Below are positions 15,084 through 19,776 of a stretch of 19,776 bases of DNA, in pieces. Positions within the stretch are counted from its first letter, which is position 1. The number at the start of each line of letters is the position of its first letter. Source of the DNA: Actinomycetes bacterium. Lineage in GTDB: Bacteria > Actinomycetota > Actinomycetes > Propionibacteriales > Propionibacteriaceae. The stretch covers positions 1 to 19,776 of the forward strand of contig JAKOQD010000218.1 in the NCBI GenBank assembly GCA_029778515.1, given 5' to 3'. The notes below the pieces were generated by a model. The model was not told the origin of the DNA. It searched no databases and worked only from the letters and a program-made list of their open reading frames with translations. A program made the position numbers and the translations under genes.

Positions 15084-15944
15084 TCAGCGCGGCGTCGGCA
15101 CGGCGAACTGCAGCTTCACCTCGGTATCGGACTTGGGCCCGGTTCCCACCCACTCGGCCAGGGTCCGGCTGGAATGGGTCCAGGAATACTCACCCAGCTG
15201 CACGGCCGCCAGCCCGAACTCGGCGGTGTTCGCCACCGCGATGTTGGCTACTGCCCAAGCATGAGTGGCGTTCGCAGCCGTCACGGTCAACTCGCCGCCG
15301 ACAGCCTTGATGCTGACATTGTCGGCGCCGAGTGTCTTGGTGAGCAGTCGGCCCATCCCGTCGGGATCGGCAGTATTCGGCGCAGCGACCTGGCATCGGA
15401 AGGACGCCGGAGTCTCCCCGGTAAGGGAGCTCGCCAGCGTACGTGCGTTGGTTTCGTGGCGGCGGTACGCGTCCGGGTAGGCGCTGCGCTGCACGGCCTG
15501 CGCGACGTCGTTGATGTCCTTGTTTTCCCAATCGTCGATGCGCTCCATCGCCCGGTAGAACTCGCGGGCCGAGTACCAGGGGTTCATGATTTCTTCGATC
15601 GTGCCCCAGCCCTTCGATGGGCGTTGCTGGAACAGCCCAATCGAGTCGGCATGCCCGTAATCGAGATTGCGAATCCCCGACTCCTGGTATGCGGTCGCCA
15701 ACGCGATGGACGCGGCTCGCGGCGCCAGGTCGCGCTTGATCGTCATGCCCGCGATGATCGACGCGTAGTGCGCCTGAGCAGGGTCGATGGTCGCGGTGTT
15801 GCCGCCGGCGATAGCCACGCAGCGGTCATCGATCGGAAGCGGTGCCTTGTTGTAGGTCGACCAGAGCACGACCCCGCCCGCGATGATCGCCAGCACGACG
15901 ACCGCGCCCAGAACCGCAAAAAGGCTCGACCGCAGTCCCTTCAT
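15084..15944 (-). CDS. Membrane-anchored lysozyme-like protein
   Basis: A 286-residue protein with an N-terminal membrane anchor (residues 8-29) and an extracellular domain. ASIALATAYQESGIRNLDYGHADSIGLFQQRP starts near residue 78; Glu88 in it lies where lytic transglycosylases and goose-type lysozymes have their catalytic acid, and SIGLFQQRPSKGWG and AYRRHE are common to a large actinobacterial group of such anchored proteins, sometimes misnamed heavy metal transporters. The C-terminal part (about 190-286) has alternating beta-like segments of unknown role. ATG at 15944 has GAGGAA upstream at short spacing and follows the dapD stop by 7 bases, so it is the second gene of the dapD operon. A role in peptidoglycan cleavage fits its position beside dapD but is not proven; the catalytic Glu is inferred. 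Confidence 0.82.
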   Translation of the reverse strand: MKGLRSSLFAVLGAVVVLAIIAGGVVLWSTYNKAPLPIDDRCVAIAGGNTATIDPAQAHYASIIAGMTIKRDLAPRAASIALATAYQESGIRNLDYGHADSIGLFQQRPSKGWGTIEEIMNPWYSAREFYRAMERIDDWENKDINDVAQAVQRSAYPDAYRRHETNARTLASSLTGETPASFRCQVAAPNTADPDGMGRLLTKTLGADNVSIKAVGGELTVTAANATHAWAVANIAVANTAEFGLAAVQLGEYSWTHSSRTLAEWVGTGPKSDTEVKLQFAVPTPR

Positions 15945-15951
15945 CGGTTCC

Positions 15952-16878
15952 TCAATTGGTGTGCAGGACCGAGTTCAACTCGACTCCGGTGCCAGCCCGC
16001 GTGCGCGCCTCGACCGTACCGCTGACCGAGTTCCGCCAGAACTGCAGGCCGTTCTGACCGCTCAGTTGAGCCGCCTTCACCACCGCGCCGCTGGACAAGG
16101 TCACCTTCGTGCCGGCCGTGACGTACAGGCCCGCTTCGACCACGCAATCGTCGCCGAGCGAGATCCCGACGCCGGACTCGGCACCCAGGAGGCAGCGTTC
16201 ACCGATCGTGATCTGCTCCTGGCCACCTCCAGACAGGGTGCCCATGATGGACGCGCCGCCGCCGATGTCGGAACCGTCGCCCACGACCACTCCGGCCGAG
16301 ATCCGGCCCTCCACCATGGACGAACCCAGTGTCCCGGCGTTGAAATTCACGAAGCCCTCGTGCATCACGGTAGTGCCGGATGCCAGATGCGCACCCAGCC
16401 GGACGCGATCTGCGTCCGCGATGCGCACGCCACTCGGAACGACGTAATCGGTCATGCGGGGGAATTTGTCCACGCCGAAAACGCTCACCCGTCCGCGGCT
16501 GCCCATCAGGCCGAGCCGGACGTCCTCGAATCCCTCCACCGCGCACGGACCGTAGTTGGTCCAGACGACGTTGGGCAGCACTGCGAAGACGCCAGTCAGG
16601 TTGATCGTGCGTGGTGCACAGATCCGCGCGCTGAGCAGGTGCAGCCGCAGGTAAGCGTCGCTGACACCGGCCGGCGGTGCGTCCAGGTCGATCTCGATGA
16701 GCACCGGATCGAGGCGGACGCCGCGCACCTCGTCATCGACGAGCGCCGCAGCCACCAGCTGCTTCGGCGGTTCAGTGGTGGTCGAGGCACCCAGGGTTGG
16801 ATTCGGGAACCAGGTGTCGAGTACCTGGCCGGAGGCGTGGACGCTGGCCAGGCCCCAGCCGTGCGCGGGTCGGGTCAT
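15952..16878 (-). CDS. dapD: Tetrahydrodipicolinate N-succinyltransferase DapD
   Basis: A 308-residue trimeric enzyme that transfers a succinyl group from succinyl-CoA to tetrahydrodipicolinate, the first step of the succinylase route to diaminopimelate. The C-terminal half shows left-handed beta-helix hexapeptide repeats (for example [35 protein letters not shown], and later [28 protein letters not shown]). [34 protein letters not shown] is the CoA-binding stretch of the actinobacterial DapD. The N-terminal [27 protein letters not shown] matches the family, so ATG 16878 is the start. A longer open frame extends to 17235, but that would cross the divergent dapE promoter. There is no ribosome site, and TAGGCT sits 7 bases before the ATG, so the transcript is probably leaderless. 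Divergent from dapE; the lysozyme-like gene follows. Confidence 0.94.
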   Translation of the reverse strand: MTRPAHGWGLASVHASGQVLDTWFPNPTLGASTTTEPPKQLVAAALVDDEVRGVRLDPVLIEIDLDAPPAGVSDAYLRLHLLSARICAPRTINLTGVFAVLPNVVWTNYGPCAVEGFEDVRLGLMGSRGRVSVFGVDKFPRMTDYVVPSGVRIADADRVRLGAHLASGTTVMHEGFVNFNAGTLGSSMVEGRISAGVVVGDGSDIGGGASIMGTLSGGGQEQITIGERCLLGAESGVGISLGDDCVVEAGLYVTAGTKVTLSSGAVVKAAQLSGQNGLQFWRNSVSGTVEARTRAGTGVELNSVLHTN

Positions 16879-16885
16879 GCGCGCA

Positions 16886-16891
16886 AGCCTA
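16886..16891 (-). promoter_or_regulatory. Candidate -10 box of leaderless dapD promoter
   Basis: Read on the minus strand, TAGGCT lies 7 bases before the dapD ATG and there is no ribosome site between. The same hexamer precedes divergent dapE at a similar distance. Confidence 0.55.
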
Positions 16892-17006
16892 CCGGGGTGA
16901 AATTGCGGTCCGGACGCAGGGTGGTGCAACCGGACGCGGCCAACCACTAGCGGCCCTTCCGCAGTCCGGCGCCGGCTGGTTCGCGACGCTGGTGTGGCTG
17001 CGGGCT

Positions 17007-17012
17007 TAGGCT
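17007..17012 (+). promoter_or_regulatory. Candidate -10 box of leaderless dapE promoter
   Basis: TAGGCT lies 8 bases before the dapE ATG. The bases between (CTAGGGCC) give only a weak ribosome-site match. Identical to the dapD hexamer on the opposite strand. Confidence 0.5.
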
Positions 17013-17020
17013 CTAGGGCC

Positions 17021-18076
17021 ATGACCTTGGATCTGACCACAGACCTCGTGACGCTGCTGCGGCAGTTGGTGGATGTCGAGTCCGTCAGCGGCAACGAGGG
17101 TCCGCTGGCTGACCTGGTCGAGGCCGCGCTGCGGGGGCAGCCGCACCTTGCGGTCGTCCGCGACGGCGACACCGTCGTCGCGCGCACCGACCTCGGCCGC
17201 GCCGAGCGGGTGGTCATCGCTGGGCACCTGGACACCGTGCCGGTGGCTGGGAATCTCCCTTCGACGGTGGTCGGTGACCGGGTCTACGGCCGCGGCACCT
17301 GCGACATGAAGGGCGGCGTGGCCGTCGCGCTTGCCTGCGCCGCTGCGCTGGCGGCACCGTCGCGCGACATCACCTGGATCTTCTACGACCATGAAGAGGT
17401 GGCCGCCGAGGACAACTCGCTCACCCGGGTCGCACGAGAGCATCCCGAATGGCTGGCCGCCGACTTCGCGGTGCTGATGGAGCCCACTTCGGCGAGGATC
17501 GAGGGTGGCTGCCAGGGCACCCTTCGATTCGTTCTGCGGACTGCAGGGACGGCCGCGCATTCGGCTCGGGCATGGCTTGGGCACAACGCCATTCACGAAC
17601 TGGCCGAGCCGCTGCGCCGGTTGGCGGGGTACCAGCCCCGGCAGGTGGTGGTGGACGGACTCACCTATCGGGAGGGGCTGAACGCGGTGGCCGTGAGTGG
17701 CGGGATCGCCGGCAATGTGATCCCGGACGCGGCCTCAGTCACGGTCAACTTCCGCTTCGCTCCCGACCGCGATGAGGCGGACGCGAAGCAGCACTGCCTG
17801 GACCTGTTCGAGGGCTACCGGCTCGAGTTCATCGATTTCGCGCTGGGTGCGCGGCCAGGCTTGGGCCGTCCGATCGCGCAGGAGTTTCTGGCCGCGGTGG
17901 GCGGGGAACCGTCCGCCAAATACGGCTGGACCGACGTGGCCCGCTTCGCTGCGCTAGGTGTGCCTGCGGTGAACTTCGGTCCGGCGGATCCGGGCAAGGC
18001 GCATGCCGACGATGAGTTCACACCGGTGGCAGACCTCTACACGTGCAGGGACGCACTGCTGCGCTGGCTGGGCTGA
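17021..18076 (+). CDS. dapE: Succinyl-diaminopimelate desuccinylase DapE
   Basis: A 351-residue M20-family metallopeptidase that removes succinate from N-succinyl-LL-diaminopimelate, using two zinc ions. The ligands are visible in order: His69 and Asp71 in AGHLDTVP, Asp95 in RGTCDMKGG, Glu125 and Glu126 in DHEEV (catalytic base and ligand), Glu154 in LMEPT, and a late His in KAHADDEFT. The middle [15 protein letters not shown] belongs to the dimerisation domain typical of M20. ATG 17021 fits the family start ([28 protein letters not shown]); an in-frame start at 16994 would overlap the promoter. In Mycobacterium tuberculosis the order dapD, dapE and then a LOG-family gene is also seen, which supports the assignment. 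The stop lies in a 17-bp sequence shared with another gene end. Confidence 0.94.
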   Translation: MTLDLTTDLVTLLRQLVDVESVSGNEGPLADLVEAALRGQPHLAVVRDGDTVVARTDLGRAERVVIAGHLDTVPVAGNLPSTVVGDRVYGRGTCDMKGGVAVALACAAALAAPSRDITWIFYDHEEVAAEDNSLTRVAREHPEWLAADFAVLMEPTSARIEGGCQGTLRFVLRTAGTAAHSARAWLGHNAIHELAEPLRRLAGYQPRQVVVDGLTYREGLNAVAVSGGIAGNVIPDAASVTVNFRFAPDRDEADAKQHCLDLFEGYRLEFIDFALGARPGLGRPIAQEFLAAVGGEPSAKYGWTDVARFAALGVPAVNFGPADPGKAHADDEFTPVADLYTCRDALLRWLG

Positions 18077-18089
18077 GCCCGCCGCGCCG
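18073..18089 (+). repeat. 17-bp sequence shared with VanW gene stop region
   Basis: CTGAGCCCGCCGCGCCG covers the dapE stop and is identical to 10183-10199. The bases that follow differ. Of uncertain significance. Confidence 0.35.
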
Positions 18090-18222
18090 CAGTGATTCTG
18101 AGCCAGCGCGGCAAGCGCCGCAGCGATCGCCGGCACCGACGGTGATCAGGTGGCCCGGCTTACCGCGGCTGGGCTGATCCGCCGACTGCTCGGCCCATCA
18201 ACCGGTGCCGCCCACTGGCCGA
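18090..18222. other. Noncoding stretch after dapE
   Basis: First part of the 322-base gap between dapE and the DUF559 gene; the rest holds repeat copy D and the DnaA-box-like pair. GC-rich, with no open frame that I recognise and no clear hairpin. CAGCGATCGCCGGCACCGA and similar pieces suggest decayed coding sequence, but I could not identify it. Confidence 0.4.
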
Positions 18223-18304
18223 CTCCGGGACAAATCTGCCGCTATTAGCGCTGATCCGCCCGGATCTGGCGATCCGCGGCCGCTGGCGGCGGAGTTGTCC
18301 CAAA
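18223..18304 (+). repeat. 83-bp intergenic repeat, copy D
   Basis: The most diverged copy: left end CTCCGGGACAAATCTGCC, right end GGAGTTGTCCCAAA. The left end matches copies B and C over GGGACAAA and CTGCC, and the interior GGCCGCTGGCG matches copy A. It lies between dapE and the DUF559 gene, upstream of the DnaA-box-like sites. Confidence 0.65.
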
Positions 18305-18320
18305 CCGGCGAGCTGAACGA

Positions 18321-18347
18321 TTTTCCACAGGGCCGAAGTTGTCCACA
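18321..18347 (+). promoter_or_regulatory. Pair of DnaA-box-like sites
   Basis: TTTTCCACA (18321-18329) and TTGTCCACA (18339-18347) lie in the same direction, 18 bases apart start to start. TTGTCCACA equals the DnaA box commonly given for high-GC actinobacteria; the other differs by one base. They precede the DUF559 gene by about 50 bases. No dnaA, dnaN or AT-rich region is nearby, so this is not oriC. Confidence 0.5.
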
Positions 18348-18398
18348 GATGGGCAGATCGCGTGACAGATTTCGAGGCGAGTTGCCGAAGGTATGGGC

Positions 18399-19277
18399 GT
18401 GATCGATCTAGCCGCACTACTCGCCGACCATGAAGGCATCCTGCTCGCCAGCCAACACCGGGCTCGCAAGTCGAGCCTGAGCCGCTGGTGCCTGGCCGGC
18501 CGCATCGTGCGAGTCCTGCCCGGCGTCTATGTGCATCCCGACGCGGCGGACGACCTGGTCACTCGCTTGCGGGCGCTCGTCGCCAGAGTTCCGGACGCGA
18601 TCGTGGTCGGCGCAGCCGCGGCGAAGCTGACCGCTTGGCCGAACGAAAAGGTGGCGACGATCGAGGCAATTACGGCGACAACCCGCGTAGCCAAGCACGG
18701 GTACCGCTTCATCCGCAGACGAGTCGCACCGCAGCAACTCCGGCACCGTGGCCCGGTGACACTGCTCTGTGCCGCTCAGGTTGCCGTCGACTCTGCCGCC
18801 ACGGACCTCGGCGACCGGATCGACCTCCTGCTTCGCAAGGGTTATCCGCCGGCAGAGTTCGAAGCTGCACTGGCCGCGAGCCCGAAACGCGCCGGCAACC
18901 GTGTCCGACGTCGGGTCGTGAACCGCTCGAAGACCCGGCCGTTCTCCAGGGCGGAGCGGATCCTGCACGACCTTCTGGACCGCCACCACATGCGTGGTTG
19001 GGTGGCCAACGACGCGGTGGTCGCGTGCGGCGCCAACTACGAGATCGACGTTGCGTTCCGTGAGCGGAAACTGGCCCTCGAAGTGGATGGCTACGAGTTC
19101 CACAGCAGCCGCGCGGCTTTCGAGGCTGATCGACATCGCAACAACGACCTCACCGAGGCGGATTGGACGGTGCTGCACATCACCTGGGCAATGCTGATGG
19201 CCGACCCGGAGCGGGTCATCGCCAGGATTCGCGCGGTGCTCGCCCGTCGGCGGAAGCGGAGGTCGCCACTAGATTGA
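18399..19277 (+). CDS. AbiEi-type HTH / DUF559 nuclease-like protein
   Basis: A 292-residue protein with two parts. The N-terminal 70-90 residues (LLASQHRARKSSLSRWCLAGRIVRVLPGVYVHPDA) resemble the winged-helix start of AbiEi-type antitoxin-like proteins. The C-terminal part is a DUF559/Vsr-like PD-(D/E)xK nuclease fold: SRAERILHDLL, YEIDVAF, LALEVDGYEFHSS and DRHRNNDLTEADWTVLHITW carry the expected Glu, Asp and Glu-x-Asp positions. Such genes are abundant, often multicopy, in actinobacteria; the role is unproven, and no toxin partner is adjacent. GTG 18399 was chosen because GAAGGT lies 6 bases before it; ATG 18393 is in frame but only one base from that motif. It separates dapE from the LOG gene and is preceded by repeat D and two DnaA-box-like sites, suggesting a late insertion. 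Confidence 0.85.
   Translation: MIDLAALLADHEGILLASQHRARKSSLSRWCLAGRIVRVLPGVYVHPDAADDLVTRLRALVARVPDAIVVGAAAAKLTAWPNEKVATIEAITATTRVAKHGYRFIRRRVAPQQLRHRGPVTLLCAAQVAVDSAATDLGDRIDLLLRKGYPPAEFEAALAASPKRAGNRVRRRVVNRSKTRPFSRAERILHDLLDRHHMRGWVANDAVVACGANYEIDVAFRERKLALEVDGYEFHSSRAAFEADRHRNNDLTEADWTVLHITWAMLMADPERVIARIRAVLARRRKRRSPLD
19270..19275 (+). promoter_or_regulatory. Candidate -10 box of LOG-family gene
   Basis: TAGATT lies 6 bases before the GTG of the LOG gene and inside the last codons of the DUF559 gene (stop 19275-19277). There is no ribosome site, so a leaderless transcript with its own promoter is likely. Confidence 0.5.
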
Positions 19278-19281
19278 TCGT

Positions 19282-19776
19282 GTGAGCAAGCAGATCCGCA
19301 CGCAGGGTCCGGTGATCCGGCGCCACGACCAGGTCCTCCCGACGACCACTGACCAGCGCCTGCTTACCAGCAAGGGTGACGGCGCCTGGGCGCACGCCGA
19401 TCCGTGGCGGGTGATGCGTATCCAGGCCGAGTTCGTCGAGGGTTTCGGCACGCTCGCCGAGGTGGGCCCGGGCATCGGCGTGTTCGGGTCGGCCCGAACC
19501 CCGAGGCGCGACCCGATGTACATCGCGGCCTCCAGGATCGGACGCGGCCTCGCTGAGGCCGGCTACGCCACGATCACGGGCGGCGGTCCGGGCGTCATGG
19601 AGGCGGCGAACAAGGGTGCTCTGGAGGCCGGGGGAGTCTCCGTCGGCTTGGGCATCGAACTGCCCTTCGAGCAGTCGCTGAACAAGTACGTCTCGCTGGG
19701 AATCAACTTCCGGTACTTCTTCGCGCGCAAGGTGATGTTCCTGAAGTATTCACAGGGGTTCGTGGTCATGCCCGGC
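19282..19776 (+). CDS. LOG family protein, TIGR00730 type (partial)
   Basis: The reading frame runs off the right edge, leaving 165 residues. It belongs to the LOG/TIGR00730 Rossmann-fold family, whose members release adenine-type bases from cytokinin nucleotides or other nucleoside monophosphates. GPGIGVFGSARTP (starting at residue 63) is the nucleotide-binding start, and ITGGGPGVMEAANKGALEAGG carries the conserved GGGPGxMEAxxxGA motif. GIELPFEQSLN and FFARKVMFLKYSQGFVVMPG follow as in the family; the catalytic PGGxGTxxE motif begins at the very last bases (MPG) and is cut. GTG 19282 starts the frame 4 bases after the DUF559 stop. Its position downstream of dapE agrees with the mycobacterial order, where the equivalent is Rv1205. 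Confidence 0.92.
   Translation, partial: MSKQIRTQGPVIRRHDQVLPTTTDQRLLTSKGDGAWAHADPWRVMRIQAEFVEGFGTLAEVGPGIGVFGSARTPRRDPMYIAASRIGRGLAEAGYATITGGGPGVMEAANKGALEAGGVSVGLGIELPFEQSLNKYVSLGINFRYFFARKVMFLKYSQGFVVMPG

Noticed and set aside
16879..17235. N-terminal extension of dapD to 427 codons
   Set aside because: The added part crosses the divergent dapE promoter and coding region, has no family similarity, and the normal DapD start at 16878 has a promoter box directly before it.
18321..18347. Replication origin
   Set aside because: Only two DnaA-box-like sites, no AT-rich unwinding stretch, and no dnaA, dnaN, recF, parA or rpmH nearby.

Overview
This is a 19.8-kb stretch of a high-GC chromosome with dense genes and short gaps. 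The gene families point to an actinobacterium: a TIGR03089 AMP-binding-like protein beside mannose-1-phosphate guanylyltransferase, a 7Fe ferredoxin FdxA overlapping DapC, divergent dapD/dapE with a LOG-family gene downstream, a VanW/YoaR-like wall protein, and several starts with a -10-like hexamer directly upstream and no ribosome site. A member of the Propionibacteriales is a plausible but unproven guess. I saw no rRNA, tRNA, CRISPR array, insertion sequence, prophage or plasmid gene.

Layout. (1) Positions 1-2736: a serine beta-lactamase-like lipoprotein cut by the left edge, the TIGR03089 protein, and divergent manC. (2) Positions 2741-5194: a strong hairpin between convergent genes, then a leftward three-gene sulfur operon (sulfide:quinone oxidoreductase-like flavoprotein, single-cysteine DsrC/TusE, DsrE-like protein) whose leader holds two inverted repeats. 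(3) Positions 5393-10186: transketolase, an EamA transporter in the same frame just after the tkt stop, and a VanW-family protein. (4) Positions 10338-12348: a small SH3-like protein, divergent fdxA, and dapC overlapping fdxA by 4 bases. (5) Positions 12466-14927: two adjoining lipoproteins, one with WG-type repeats and one PstS-like. (6) Positions 15084-19776: a membrane-anchored lysozyme-like protein in an operon with dapD, divergent dapE, an AbiEi/DUF559 nuclease-like gene, and a LOG-family gene cut by the right edge.

How the genes fit together. DapD, DapC and DapE are three steps of the succinylase route to diaminopimelate, the peptidoglycan cross-linking residue. Several neighbours also look connected with the cell envelope: the VanW-like protein, the lysozyme-like protein, the serine hydrolase and GDP-mannose supply. 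The sulfur operon is a separate unit that probably oxidises sulfide and passes on persulfide sulfur.

The least expected signal is a family of four related, roughly 83-bp elements at 1536-1617, 10252-10335, 14931-15013 and 18223-18304. All are intergenic and all are bounded by inverted GGGACAAA/TTTGTCCC ends. Their interiors are asymmetric and diverged, and the copy at 10252 is inverted relative to the others. Other points worth checking are the missing canonical start of the EamA gene, two DnaA-box-like sites before the DUF559 gene, and the candidate persulfide-responsive operator before the sulfur operon.
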